A stretch of 64,000 bases of DNA, taken from contig CM076150.1 in the NCBI GenBank assembly GCA_038025085.1, forward strand, positions 2,832,001-2,896,000, read 5' to 3'. A program made the translations under genes and the position numbers. Origin of the DNA: Tetragonia tetragonoides. Lineage: Eukaryota; Streptophyta; Magnoliopsida; Caryophyllales; Aizoaceae. The notes under the pieces were generated by a model. The model was not told the origin of the DNA, searched no databases, and worked only from the letters and a program-made list of their open reading frames with translations. Shown here one piece after another: positions 20,801 to 33,750 of the stretch; position 1 is the stretch's first letter; each line of letters starts with the position of its first letter.

Positions 20801-23800
20801 ATGACGATACAACAGTCAAGCAACAACAGGGAAATGGAAGCAACAAATGGAATGAACCCGATGTTATCTCACTCCCACTCTCATGTATCCCTCGACGACC
20901 TTCAACATCAAAATGGACAACAACAACAATTCCATGAATCTCAAAACTCCCACCAAAACCAAAATCAAGATGATTTCCTAGAACAAATGCTTTCCACCAT
21001 CCCTAACTGTTCTTGGCCACCAAATCATGACCAAAACCCTAATAACCCTAATTCCAAATCCGGTGGTGCTAACGATTCTCCCTCTGATGATAATGACGGC
21101 GACGCACCCGCCTTTCATTACCCTTTTGGTGGTGACTCATCATTAGCCTTAAAACTTCGTCAGCAAATGAATGGTGCTGCTGCCAAGTCATTGTTGCTTC
21201 AGCAGCAACAGTTGCTCCTCTCCCGTGGCGCTGCTGCAGCCCGTGGTGGTGCTGATTCTATCAATGGTTTCTTACCATTGCCTTTGAGCCTCTCCAGTGG
21301 CGACCGCGATACCGACGTTGTCGATCCTTCCCCTTTCAAATCACCCGCCCCACAGGTAATTATTACTCCCTCCGTCCCAGCTTAATTGTTCACTTTATTA
21401 TTTGTGACTCACATTGTTGAAATCGCAGGATGTGCAAGGGATGTTCAATGGTTTTACCGGATCCCTACATGGTAACGGTCACCAGTTTCATCACCCAGGC
21501 CCCCCTCCACCTACGCCTCAGGTCTTTTTCTCCACACCCTTTGGCACATTTTAATAGTACCATTCTGTTAGTATTTTTGTGAAACATTCAAAATAGGCAA
21601 ATGTTAGTGTTTTTCTGAAACGGGGAAATACTAATTAATTGTAATCAAATATATATGGGGTTCAATTCAGGGTGGAGCCATGCCGGCCCAGAACTATGGA
21701 GGCCAGGCACCACTCGTGAATCAACCTCAACCTCAATCTCAACCTCCTGGTCCGCCAGCCAGCGCATCCACAGGCGGGAGTAGCGGTGCAGCCCCGCAAA
21801 GACAGAGGATTAGGGCACGCCGAGGCCAAGCCACTGACCCACATAGCATTGCCGAAAGGGTAATTATTGAAAACTAGAAACTCATTTTAGTGTCTCCACT
21901 GTTAACCTATTATTATTGTTAATTATAATGAGGGTCTTCTTTTGATTGATTAATGCAGCTGCGAAGAGAGAGAATTGCAGAGAGAATGAAAGCTCTACAA
22001 GAACTCGTTCCAAATGCTAACAAGGTAATTAACTCTCCAACACTTTTACCTCCTCTTCTAGCTATTTAGGGAGTATATTTTTATTGTCCATTAGTACAAA
22101 ACAGAAGCTCAAATTATGAATCTAGAATGACAACCAACCATAATTAAAACTAAAAATTATACTCCCTCTGTTCTTTTGTCTCCTACTCGATCACTTTTTT
22201 TTGCACGGAATTTAATGAGAGTTGCTTTTGGAACAAAAAATTCCTTATTCGCCCTTAGTTTAACATGAGAGAGAGTGTGAGTTTGAGAAAGCCATATATA
22301 TGCCATGCCAGGCCATGCACAACACAAGTACTCCTAGGCACGACGATGACCACGCTGCTTTTCGTGCGCGGGGATGGATACGCATACGCATATACCAGCA
22401 TGATCCATGACAATTCTTCTTCCATCATTATTGTAGATTATCAATTAGTTAACTAGGCACAATTATTCAATTATTGGGGCTGTGTGGCATGATTAAGAAT
22501 GTAGTTATAATTTGCTTTATTTATTTATTTAATTCGGTAAGTAAGAAGTAATGTGCTTTGATTAATTAGTTTTTGCGTAATAACAGACTGATAAAGCTTC
22601 TATGCTGGATGAGATCATCGACTATGTCAAATTTCTGCAGCTTCAAGTCAAGGTAATTAATTAAACAACTTCTCATGATTTCACCTACACAGTACTATAT
22701 TCGTCATGGCTCTTTCAAACCAAGAGTGATCTAATCGATAGTTTTGAGTTTCCTAATAGCTGCTAGTTAATTAGATCCACATTATATTTCTACACTAATT
22801 GATGGTTATTTTAATCTAGTTTGTTGATATTTTATGTTTGGCTAATTAACTATATATGAACGAACTTGATCTGAAATTATGTAGGTGTTGAGCATGAGCA
22901 GATTGGGCGGTGCAGCTGCAGTAGCTCCACTTGTTGCCGATATGTCTTCTGAGGTATAGCTTTCTACTACAAAACCTACAGCTTTCTTAGTAACTCCCCC
23001 TAACTTACATTAAAAGGAATCGGAGAACGATACAATTTGTATCGTCCCTATCTTCTTACACATCTATCTCTCATCTCTAATTACCTATTTTCCAAAAAAA
23101 AAATCTTTACTAACAGTAAAAGCGATGATCATTATAGGAAGAACTGTAGAAGATCGGTTTTCATTTCCGTAATAATTAGTGTGGTTTTGAAGAAAGATGC
23201 ATGGCATGCAAGGCAGACTCTCATCATAACTCATAAGTCATAAAACATTCCAAAAGAAGAAAGTATATAGACTGCATATACAGTTGTATTAATTAGTACG
23301 TACTCCAAATGCGTATGCCTATACTAGATTGATACTAGTAGTATACTTATACTATGATGAAATTAAAGATGATCCAAGCATTAAAGAAAGGAGATCCTTG
23401 TTAGCTTTGGTCATTAATGAGAATGTCGTAGTTTTAATGAGAGTCTAGATCATTGTAGATAGTAAACTCGGTCACATTAATACAAGTCTAGATCGTTGTT
23501 TTGTCTTGATGAGTCTTGACTCGTGTTAAGACTTAAATGATCAGTTAATAAATGAGGAGTATGTAGTAAAATACTCTTTTATGTATTTGTTGTGAATTGT
23601 GTCAGTGTGCATCAAAGTTCCAAATCAATAAACAAAGTGTTCGAGTTGTAGAAGACGACAATTCCGAAGTAGCACGCGTGCCCACTTTTCCAAGATTCCC
23701 CCCCTTTTCTTTTCTCTCTGATGACTAGAGATTGTCGGCCTCTTCCATTTGTGTTATTTAATCAGAAAATGTTTGGTTGACCGCTTTGTGTAGAGCTGAC

Positions 23801-24563
23801 AAATGGGTCGAGTCGATTCAGATTTGTTATTTGGGTTTGGGTTATTATTAGATTGGATTATTATCTGGTTGGACCTTTAGCAAATTTGGTTTTGGGTCAA
23901 AACTGCTCTTGTATCACAAAATTGGGGTTCAGATAGGGTAGTTTCGAGCTCGGGTTATTAAAAGGTCGAACCTATTCGGGGCAGATTTTGAGCAAGTGCG
24001 GTTTGGATTGATTTTCGAGTTGGGTTAGCTTTTGCCAGCTCTGCCTGTGTATTAGCCACTCTCATAATTTTATTGTGTAATTGTGTGTGGGAGAGATTTT
24101 CACAATTTTAATACAAAATCAGAGAGTAGTGGTACGAAACTCTTTATTAAATACTCTACTAGTGTAATTTATTATGTGCGTTGCTAACTAACAGAATTAA
24201 CTTAATATTATTTTACAGGAAGGTGGTAGAGCAGGAGTAGGACGGAGCAATAACCAGACAGCGTCAACTAACGACACAATGTCGGTGACGGAGCATCAAG
24301 TGGCTAAGCTGATGGAAGAAGACATGGGTTCAGCCATGCAATACCTTCAAGGAAAGGGTTTATGCTTGATGCCTATTTCCCTTGCTACTGCTATCTCGAC
24401 TGCCACGTGTCATTCTCGTCCTCCCACCCGGCCCCACATGAACGATGTCACCAACCCCCTCATACTCCCATCCAATGGCCCTAACCCTATTCCTTCCTCT
24501 CCCAACATCACCGACTCTACTCATGACCCCACTTCCACTTCGGTAAAGGATATCAAGCCATGA
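20801..24563 (+). CDS. bHLH transcription factor, LRL/bHLH66-69-82 type
   Basis: Seven exons, all phase 0 with GT-AG borders: 20801-21355, 21429-21521, 21671-21859, 21959-22024, 22587-22652, 22885-22953, 24219-24563. Together they encode about 460 residues. The N-terminus is rich in Gln, Asn and His and carries the motif [12 protein letters not shown] (about residues 57-68). The bHLH domain spans exons 3-6: [20 protein letters not shown] is the basic region (His-Glu-Arg contacts present) and [20 protein letters not shown] opens the helix-loop-helix. The tail holds [20 protein letters not shown] and [14 protein letters not shown], both characteristic of the LJRHL1-like/bHLH66-69-82 subgroup, which in other plants promotes root-hair growth. 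Nuclear DNA binding at E-boxes is expected. A second ATG at 20834 could also be used. The fifth helix-coding exon and the last exon are separated by a 1.27-kb intron carrying an hAT-like element. Confidence 0.93.
23793..24043. mobile_element. Degenerate hAT-like MITE in the last intron of the bHLH gene
   Basis: Inverted ends GAGCTGACAAATGGGT and complement-of GCTTTTGCCAGCTC, with GGTT/GGGTT-rich subterminal DNA. Flanks TTTGTGTA (23785-23792) and CCTGTGTA (24044-24051) match at 6 of 8 bases. Its TIR resembles that of the hAT element at 9796-11193. Confidence 0.55.
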
Positions 24564-25938
24564 TCACGATGGTCTCAGATCAATACTCTCACCTCTAGCA
24601 ACAAAAAAAAAGAGTCTACCATCAAAAATAGTGGTAATCACTTTCTTTTGTGAGAGGTGGAAACATTGGTCTCCTACTTACATCTCTAATAATGTTTAGT
24701 TCGGCTACTTTCCCTTTTTTCTACTACAGTATTTCCTTCTATTTTCATCAAGGAAAAAGAGATAGAAAAAGGTTCACAAAAATATACTCCTCTATAATAC
24801 ACAGAGATAGAAAAATGAATTTGAGGTGAATAGCTCAATAACGTATCTCCTGACCTATCGTCTCCAGCAATGACTTGAGATCGATTCTCAGAGGAAGACC
24901 AATGCAAAGTCTAAAGAAATAAGACGTCTTTTCTTTGGGACACTTTTTTAATTCTCACGACGTCGTATTTGCGTAGACATTGGTTTTACAAAGCTACTAC
25001 CTAACATTACCGGCCACCGCCCAACAACAACAACGACAGGATCAGGAATCCAAATCTCAACGATACTTTCTCACCCTTTTCTTTATTGTTTTATGTTTTC
25101 GTTTTGTTCCTTTTTTATTTTTAATTTATTAGTGCCTATTAGTATAACATTTCATTAATTATGGTTTGGCTTTGCCAACAGTTTTTATCTTCAGCTCCTT
25201 TTAAGATTTTTTTTCTTTCTATTATAGTATTTTATATCTGGACTGCCATGATGTAGATGGAGTTGTTGTCTTTATGTAAATATAAATGTAATAAAAATAT
25301 ATTCCCCATATTCCTCAATCGCCAAGCTCACAAAAAATATGTCAAATAGTCAAATACCGTCCCTAACCCAATCAGTAATCTAAGCAAATGAGATTGAAGA
25401 TACATCAGTTTTGGACATTATTTTATCTAACAGCATAAGATATTATTGAAAAAAAGTTAATTAAGTTTATCTCATCTACAAGATTAAATTAATATCATGC
25501 CAATTATTGAGGGATACATATAACATGGTTGGGCTTCCAACCATCATTTTAAACTTTTTGATTGAATTGATTCCAGTATATAGTATTATAACGATAAAAC
25601 CTAAGCGGTCTCGACTATATATTGCACATACTTGTACTTCACATAAATGATGTTTATTGGTCGAATGTGTAAATAAAATACAGCTTGTGTCTTAGAAATG
25701 TTCACAAAGAAGTCACTACAATATCTTATGTGGACTTAATTTACGGTGGACCAAAGATTAAATCTTTTTAGAAAATACTTTCTATGTCTCTATAAGATTT
25801 GGACTATATCATTGATTCACCTTTTGGTCCATGGTGGACTAACTCCACCCAAGACGAGCTGCAAAGAAATCTGCCCCATAGGCATGCTCCAACAGAGCGC
25901 AAGCTTCGAAAATACGAAATTAGGGATAACGTCCGTAA
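24564..25938 (+). other. 3' region of the bHLH gene and intergenic DNA
   Basis: T- and A-rich trailer. A plausible polyadenylation region with ATGTAATAAAAATATATT lies around 25285-25305. Beyond it no coding region or terminal repeat was recognised. Confidence 0.45.
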
Positions 25939-25954
25939 GGATGCGTATATACAT

Positions 25955-26155
25955 TTTTTTTTTTTTTGTAAGGTAAGGGAGGTCCGCTCCCAAGCTGGTC
26001 CATCTCGGGTTTAAGGCGCAGCATCTTAGTGGGCATGCATTTGGGGGGAAGGGGGAATAAGGAGAAAGGGATCCCAAATACCTCTAGTGAAATTTGAACC
26101 TTGGTGGTGGGTAAAAAAACCAAAGTTCAAACCAGTAGACCAACCTATGTTGGTT
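25955..26155 (-). mobile_element. SINE with 16-bp target duplication
   Basis: Minus-strand element of 201 bp flanked by GGATGCGTATATACAT (25939-25954) and GGATGCGTATGTACAT (26156-26171), one mismatch. The tRNA-derived head reads AACATAGGTTGGTCTACTGG, with a B-box-like GGTTCAAATTTC, and the tail is the plus-strand T run at 25955-25967. Four overlapping open frames in this area are not genes. Confidence 0.8.
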
Positions 26156-26171
26156 GGATGCGTATGTACAT

Positions 26172-27735
26172 ATAGATCTCTCTACACCTTGCCTTTGCTA
26201 TATTGGGTTGTTGTAATTGTATGAAATTTTAATTTCCATGACTAATTAGTGCGTGAAGATATCTCTACAAGAAGAGAGATTCCAAGTCAACATAGGTTTT
26301 CCCCTTTTGCAACTACAAATTATTATTACCTAAATAACATGTAAAAGAGATTTGTTTATTTTCTTCTTCATCTTCTTGTTGAAGTAAATCGTTCTGGTTC
26401 AATGTGAGAAGTAGTATTTTTTGGAGACTTTTAATTTCTAGGATTTAAAACTTTTAGGGAAGTATAAAATGCTGTTTGGTTGAACACAGAAAGTAACTTC
26501 CTACAAAAAGTTGCACTTATCTAAGGGTCCGACGTAAATTACTTCCCCCATTTTATAAGATGTAGAATTTCGATATAAGAAGTACAACCACTCAACTAAA
26601 TATTTTATACTTTCTGTGTTTGACATCTACTAATAATATGCTGCATGGATATTCCATTAAAATAACTCTTAATAGTTCTGGCGAACCAAACCGATTTTAG
26701 CATACAAATTTCTTTAATGATAGACGACTTCAATCCATTTCCTATACATATGGAATACGCTTTTGACACCTTTGGAAGTTGCTTTCAATATAGCTGGTCC
26801 AGCTTCAAAACAAATTGGGTTTTTCTTTCAATAAAATACAAATTATATGAGTAATGTTTTAGAATAACTCAACTAATAAAAAAAATAGAAATTGTAGAAT
26901 TCGTCATCTAGAAATAGTTTGTGAAATGTGAGCTGCACTTTTTTCAAAGAACATTTTTCGCTTCATCGGTCAGTTGTTTAGTTCACCCCGTCCGTCACTC
27001 AAGCCTCTCAAGGTTTTCATTGATAAATATACAGGTTGATAATGCATATTTATATTTACAATACAAGACCATCTCACAATGGAACGAGTTGATTTTTATG
27101 AAGAATAAATGTGACTTTTTGTCCAGATTTCACAAGTATACTCGAAAATCATCCCTCCTTTGTCCCTCCAAAATCAAAACGTATGCAATAATGTTTTAAA
27201 GATTTTTATTAAGCTGATGTAAAATACTACTACATTTAAAAGAAAAAAGAAAAAAGAAAAAACCTCTCGATCAATACTATGGTTAGGCTCCGTTCTCTTC
27301 ACATTAGATAGAACTTTCAAGTATGATTCTCAAACTCGTGTAGATATCAATGTATTATCTCGGGCTCGCTCTCGGCCATAGTGTAATGTATAGACTTTAA
27401 TAATAAGGTGATGGAGAAACTCAAGTTAAAATAATGCAAATCTGAAAATGATGCCAAATTACAACCACTGTATGTGTATCTTGCTGGATGATAAAGAGGT
27501 GTGTAAACAGTAATCTTTCAGCACATAAGACTTGTCTATCTAAACTTCAAGCACACGTACATTATTGTCAAAATGATTAAACACTCAACATCACACTATT
27601 ATTAACAAACATATTTTAAAAAAAGTTCAGAAGCACTAGAATATATAACGTAATATTACAGCTAAGAGCGAGCCATCACCAATCAAAGTTTAAATATATA
27701 CGGTCATGCTTCTAAGTTTTTATTTATTTTATTTG
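26172..27735. other. Intergenic DNA, no feature recognised
   Basis: AT-rich with no supported coding region on either strand. The 92-codon frame at 26921-27199 shows no recognisable domain or splice context. Confidence 0.5.
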
Positions 27736-28080
27736 CCCTATAAAAAAAATCGCGTTTCAGCGACAGATAAAATCGGCCGCTGAAGGACTCAAAGCAGTCA
27801 CTACATCAGTTTAACGACAGATTAGCGCCCAAAAATCATGGACGGCAAAACAGTGGACGCTAATTTATTTAGCGTCCGATTGTATGTACGCTAAAACGTA
27901 CTCGTTCGATATTAGCGCCCAATGTAGGGTTGGTTGCTGCCATCGTCACATGCAAACATTTAGTGACCGATGTATCAGCGTTCGATATCGATCGCTGATT
28001 AGCGACCAATTTCGGTCGCTGAGTTGGTAACATGGTCGGTAAGACAGTACTCTGATAGCTCATTTTTGGTCGCTATTGTT
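27736..28080. mobile_element. CACTA-type terminus with subterminal repeats, right end unclear
   Basis: Starts CCCTATAAAAAAAATCGCGT, two changes from the CACTA-type end CACTACAAGAAAATCGCGT found (inverted) at 40336-40354. The next 300 bp contain many copies, in both orientations, of TTAGCG(T/C)CC and (G)GTCGCTGA-type words, as in the subterminal regions of CACTA elements. No matching right terminus or 3-bp duplication was found, so it may be truncated. The 64-codon minus-strand frame is an artefact of these repeats. Confidence 0.55.
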
Positions 28081-29723
28081 TTTCAATTTGGACGTTGTTT
28101 GATGCTGCTGTAGTTAATTTGTGTTGCGAATATATATATGATTTTAGATATTGATAATCAAATCTGATGTTTCCATATAATGGAATCCAACATCGTAATA
28201 TTGGATTTTCAAAATCAGTAAGGATCATCAAAGTACACACTATAAAGTTTTCCTAACTTTCCAAGTACATTTCAAATTAAATACTAATAAAATTTGGTGC
28301 ATGTATAGTCAATTCCATTATTTTGTACACACCACAGTGTTTTGGTATTCACCACAACTAGCAATTCTAGCCTTTGGATTTTGCTTCTGTAAAATCCAAG
28401 TCGTTAACTTTAGGTTTTAATTCAATAACAACTGAAAAGTATTAAATTAATTATAAAAAAAAAACGTTATGCACCATCATCATGCACATCTGTTGGGCCA
28501 CCATCATGATTCATGAGCAGCATCAACATACATCATTTGTTATCATCGCTTTTTATTTTGTTTATGAAGAAATCATATCATTGATCAATCGTAGCCGACT
28601 TGCCCCATCAAAATTTATTTCCCCTCACAATCTGATCACATGATCAATAACTTTAAACTACCATTGTCATTTGTCCCTCTCCCTCTATTTTTTGTTTCAT
28701 CCCCCATCCTCCATTAACAGACACAATATCTTTTTGAATCTAACCCAAAATACTTAAGTTTATAATTTTTTATAATTCTGGTTTTGATTTGAACAGTCTT
28801 TTTGGTTTGTTTTTTTAACAATTAATACAAAATTTATATGCACCAATAAATATTAAATACATATCTAAAATAGTTTCAATGTAGAACATTTTTTTTAAGT
28901 GAAAGAGTTTTTCATTAAATAAAGATCATACGACACTTAAAACCGAATCGAATTCAATAATATAGAGATCTAAATTATCTAATAATATTCAAATGAAACA
29001 CCGTGGCACAGGGTTAACAGTTACAGAGGCAGAAAATGAGTTTGATATAATTGCATATCTAAATAAAATGAATTTATTGCAATGAAACTACAACAACTAA
29101 ATTGCGAAACTAATAATTTTCTATTAGTCTAACCTACTTTTCAACTAGTTTTAACCAAATGTGAATAACCCTTCAAAAAAAAAACAACAATAGGGAATAT
29201 AAGAAGACACAAAAATACGAAAATCTATAAAATAATCCATTGGTTGAGCCTAATACATACTCTAATTGGTCAACTGAGGCCGACTACTTCGGGTTCAAGT
29301 CATTTTCAGAGTTTTTTGTTTTCGAGTTCGGTTTTAGAAATTATCAACCTAACCAAGAGGTTCGGAGTTTGGTTGATCCGCCTAGTCAATAAACATCGTT
29401 AGGGAGTCGTTGTTCTTTATTTTTTTTTTTTCCTGTATGTTCTCTAGTTTACCAACATAGAGTATATAACTTTCCTTGATCTTGTATTACGAGTAGCTAT
29501 AACAAAATCACAATCTACTCATAACCAAATGGCTTGATAGGTGTATGCTCTTCTTCAACCGCTTTCTATATGGCGAAATAAGCAATACAATGCCTAACGT
29601 ACTCGTTCTTTGTTCCTGACAAATTTACATTTTGTTAACTGTTAACCCACAGAAAGATAAAAAAAAAAAGAATTCATTTATTGATGACTAATATGATGAT
29701 TGGTTATTACTAGTTACTACCAA
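28081..29723. other. Intergenic DNA, no feature recognised
   Basis: AT-rich, no gene, RNA gene or paired repeat recognised. Confidence 0.45.
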
Positions 29724-30260
29724 GACTACAAAAAAAAGAAAAATGGCTGCAGAAAATAACCGACACAAATGGGCTAAATCCGCAGCAAGTTGAGCTTAGC
29801 GGCGGGGTTGGCGGCGAATTGAATCCGCAGCCAAAAACCTCGACGCTAGCAAAGTTGGCGGCGGATTTTATTGAGTCCGTCATTGAAGTTAGTTGCGGAT
29901 GGAAACCATTCCGTCGCTGAACAGAAAAAAAAATAAAAAAAATTAAAATAGTAAATTCTCCTTTGTGGCAAGGATAGCTCCACACCCAACTCCTCTCTGA
30001 TTACCTTATTACTATATAGTGGGTTGTATAATACTTAACTTATATTACAACCAGTTCAAACAATAATATTAGCTGCGGAATTAATTAATTCCGTAGCTAA
30101 TTAGCTACACAATTAATGAATTCCGCAACTAATATTAGGTACGAAAGTTTAATCCGCAACTAACGTTTTTATTTTTAAATTTTTTTTCCGCAACTGATTT
30201 TTCTACGGAATAAAATTTGGTGGCTCAAATCCGCAGCTAAAATGAGTTTTGTTTGTAGTG
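29724..30260. mobile_element. Non-autonomous CACTA element with CAA target duplication
   Basis: Left end GACTACAAAAAAAAG (first base changed from C), right end complement CACTACAAACAAAACTC. CAA flanks it at 29721-29723 and 30261-30263, the 3-bp duplication expected for CACTA elements. Subterminal arms hold repeated (A)TCCGCAGC / GCTGCGGA / TCCGCAACTAA words in opposite orientation at the two ends. There is no transposase in its 537 bp. Confidence 0.8.
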
Positions 30261-30571
30261 CAAGCCAATATGTAGAGAAATAAAATATCAAAAAAAAATA
30301 TGGGAAAATATTTAAGTAATGCATTTTTGCATTTTTCCACTATAACTAAGTATGTGACAACTAAGGTGGTAATGGGTTTGAGACTCAATGAATATGGATC
30401 TGGATCGGATTCTAAGTGTTCTAAATGTATTTAGCTCTAGGTCCAACGTTACAAATCCATACTCGCCCCACACACGACCCATATCATAAATAAAAAAAGG
30501 GAAGATCATTATAGAAAAATAGTCCAGTGGCCTCAAATTTTCCATGTCTATAAGTTAAAAGTGATGTTGCT

Positions 30572-32325
30572 TATGGATCTTCATTGAGCAGGTTATGAAA
30601 GAGCTTGGTCTTCCCTGTAGATTTGTGCAATGGGTAATGGCTTGTATTTCTACTGTATCTTACACTGTTAACCTCTCAGAGGAGTTTACAGAATGTTTCC
30701 AAGCAAAGAAAGGGTTGAGGCAAGGGGACCCCATCTCCCCCTTTCTCTTCACCTTTGTTATGGAATATTTGCATAGATGTCTCCAAAAATTACAGCTGGA
30801 CCCTGAATTTAATTTTCATCCTAGATGCAAAAAACTTGGGATCACTCACTTATGTTTTGCGGATGACTTACTTTTGTTCTCAAGAGGGGATGTGAGATCT
30901 GTTCAGCTGCTTCATGCACAATTTGGGTTATTTTGTGCTGCATCAGGGCTTAAAGCAAATTTGGGGAAGAGTCATGTATTCTGTGGTGGGGTGAAAGCTG
31001 CTGATAGAGAACAAATTCTGAACTCCTTGGGTTTTGTTGCTGGTGATTTACCTATAAGATACTTGGGAGTTCCTTTGTCTAGTAAAAGACTTCAAGTCTC
31101 ACAATGCCAAGGCTTGATTGAGAAAATGACAGCAAGGATTAGAGCATGGTCCGTCCTTTTTGGTATTCAGGCCTATTGGTCGCAACTCTTTGTTCTACCT
31201 CTAAAGGTCATGAAATTAGTTGAGGCAGCTTGTAGGAGCTACTTGTGGTTAGGTGAGGCAACCATCACAAGGAGAGCTTTGGTGGCTTGGGACAAAATCT
31301 GCCTCCCTCAAAGTGCTGGAGGTTGCAACATATTGAACTTGAGGTTGTGGAACCAGGCTGCAATAAGTAAATTACTGTGGGCTTTAAGTATGAAACAAGA
31401 TAAGTTGTGGATAAAATGGGTGCATATGTATTTTGTGAAGAATCAAGATTTCTGGCAAATGGATGTTCCTACTCAAGCATCATGGATGGTTAGGAAAGTT
31501 TTCCATGCCAGGAAACATAGAGGCAAGCTGGGAGGGTGGCAGAATGTGGTTATTGCAGGAAAATTTTCAATAAAAAAAGCTTATAATCTGATCAGAGGGC
31601 AAGCAGAGAAGGTTGAGTGGAAGAATATTATTTGTGCCAATGCTGCACCTCCCAAAGCAGTGTTTATTTTGTGGTTAGCTCTCTTGAGAAGGTTAAGAAC
31701 AAAGGATGTTTTGTGTAACTGGGGGGTCATTACTGATGACGGTTGTGCTTTTTGCAATCAGAAAGAAACCTTTCAGCACCTGTTCTTTGAGTGCCAATGG
31801 AAGAGAGATGTCTGGAGCAACACTTTGAGATGGTTAAAGCGAGGTGTCGCCAGTGCAGATTGGGAGACTGAGTACAGGAAAGTTTTGCAGCACTGTAACA
31901 GCAAGTCTCCAGCTGCGTGTGCTGTCAAGATGTGTTTTGCAGCCACAGTTTACACAATCTGGACAGAGAGGAATTACAGGGTGTTTCATAAAAAGCAACA
32001 GACTGTTGAAGAGCTATGCAGACAAATTCTGCACCTAGCATTTGGACGTGCACGTGTCAACAGGAGGTTGTGGGATTTTTTGGAGAATTTATAGTGTAGC
32101 TGTATAGCTTTTGAGTGCTTATTGTTGGTCCTTGCATGCATATCTGTAAGCTACGAGAGGAAATCCTTCCTAGAAGGTGTGCCACTCTTGCTGACAGTGT
32201 GCAAAATAAGCAGGGTTGTTTATTTGTCTTGTTTATGGTGGTTGTATATGAGAGATCTTGGTAACTCAAGATCCCGTTTGTAATTCCAATCTGGTGATTA
32301 ATGAGAATGAGATTAATTGCTAAAA
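30572..32325 (+). mobile_element. 5'-truncated L1-type LINE with 15-bp target duplication
   Basis: AAAAGTGATGTTGCT flanks it exactly at 30557-30571 and 32326-32340, the latter preceded by a short A tail. The frame is open from the first inserted base, reading LWIFIEQVMKELGLPC, so reverse transcription stopped inside the reverse transcriptase palm. The 3' trailer (32095-32325) includes AGATCTTGGTAACTC and ends GATTAATTGCTAAAA. 5' truncation, A tail and long target duplication are the normal signature of LINE insertion. Confidence 0.93.
30595..32094 (+). pseudogene. LINE ORF2 C-terminal part: reverse transcriptase and zf-RVT
   Basis: A 499-codon open frame from the first Met (frame actually open from 30572). 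Residues 41-50 read LRQGDPISPF and 88-91 FADD, the core motifs of non-LTR reverse transcriptase. IRYLGVPLSSK (about 159) is the usual motif after the palm. From about residue 330 there is a zf-RVT region (CANAAPPKAVFILWLALLRR, then CAFC and HLFFEC). The endonuclease and first half of the reverse transcriptase are missing because of 5' truncation, so it cannot act alone despite the intact frame. Lack of stops suggests a fairly recent insertion. Confidence 0.92.
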
Positions 32326-32483
32326 AAAAGTGATGTTGCTAATCTAAAATTTAGGATATTTTTAGATTATCTATTAAATTATTGATAAGACATGTTTAAG
32401 ATTCACGCATCTATTAACCTTAGAAAATCCTTGGGTCTTAATTATTGTACATCTCATAGGGTATGGATTGATTCTGTATGTAC

Positions 32484-32623
<140 letters not shown>

Positions 32624-32881
32624 TCCCTTCCCCCCTATTATTTGGTCTCAAACATTATCAATCATATTTTAGTGGCCTAGTAGTCGTAGTAGACCACAAA
32701 TTATAAAAGATGTCTCATTCTGGTATTAAATATCACATCTTTTAGCGTTAACTTTATACTCCTTCGACAAGTTCATTAGGTTTGGGGGAAATGTGTTACA
32801 TCTATTACTTGAATGCTTTGAAAGAACTTCTTCATTTAATTTTGTTTTGAAATGAAAAATTATTTCAAAATAGAGCATTAT

Positions 32882-33600
32882 TAAAGTCAAGCCAAAAAGG
32901 TATTTGGTGAAATTGTTGAGGTTATATTAGACAATATCAAAGTGTGATTTAGTTAATCCCATAGTTAAACTTAATCCCATAATAAAATTCAATGACATTT
33001 TGGCGTTGTGTAACTTTTATGATTAAGTATGACTTTATTTGGTTACATATGCATATGTAAATAATTATTATTTAGTTAAAGCTAAAAAACTATTAAATGG
33101 TTTCATATTTTTAGATAGATAATATGTTAAAGTTCTTACAAGTCTCATGTTAGTCAAGTCAAAAGTGTGATTTGGTTCATTCTACAACCAAATTTACTGG
33201 CCCAAAACAAAATAAATATTTTACTTCAAACTAGATAAATATTAAAGTCAAGCCAAATAGGTATTTGGTAAGTTGTTAAGGTTATATTAGTCAAAACCAA
33301 AATGCAATTCAATTAACCCCATAGTTAAAGTAGAAGCCCAAGATAAAATTCAATGGCTTTTGGCTTTTATGTATGTCTTATGATTTAGTATGACTTTATT
33401 TGGTTACATTTTATGCATCAATAAATAATTATTTAGTTCAAGCAAATAGCTATTAAATGGTTTCATATTTATAGATAGATAAATGTTAAAGTTCTTACAA
33501 ACCTCACAAGTTAAACTCAAAGTGTGATTTAGTATATTTCATAGCCAAATTTACATTCCCAAAATAAAATAAAAGGGACTCTTCATATCAAATTCATAAA
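32882..33600. repeat. Two-copy tandem repeat, period about 361 bp
   Basis: TAAAGTCAAGCCAAAAAGG at 32883 recurs as TAAAGTCAAGCCAAATAGG at 33243. Both copies continue with GGTATTTGGT, CCCATAGTTAAA, AAAATTCAATG, AGTATGACTTTATTTGG and AAATGGTTTCATATTT. Divergence is moderate. No coding content. Confidence 0.75.
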
Positions 33601-33750
33601 TAGTTTCATGTAACAACCATCACTAGTGGTTGGTTTTAGTTTTGTGAAAGACAAAATGCCTTTTAATTTTAATATAATGATTTTGTTTCAGCTAGCAATA
33701 AATTGGAACCGATATTTAATATAATTTGGTTATAACCAAGTGTATATTTA

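Noticed and set aside
21356..21395. Stowaway-like CTCCCTCCGTCCCAGC word in bHLH intron 1, and a similar one near 22165
   Set aside because: Only one end is present in each case and no second terminus or TA pair was found, so they are at most fragments.
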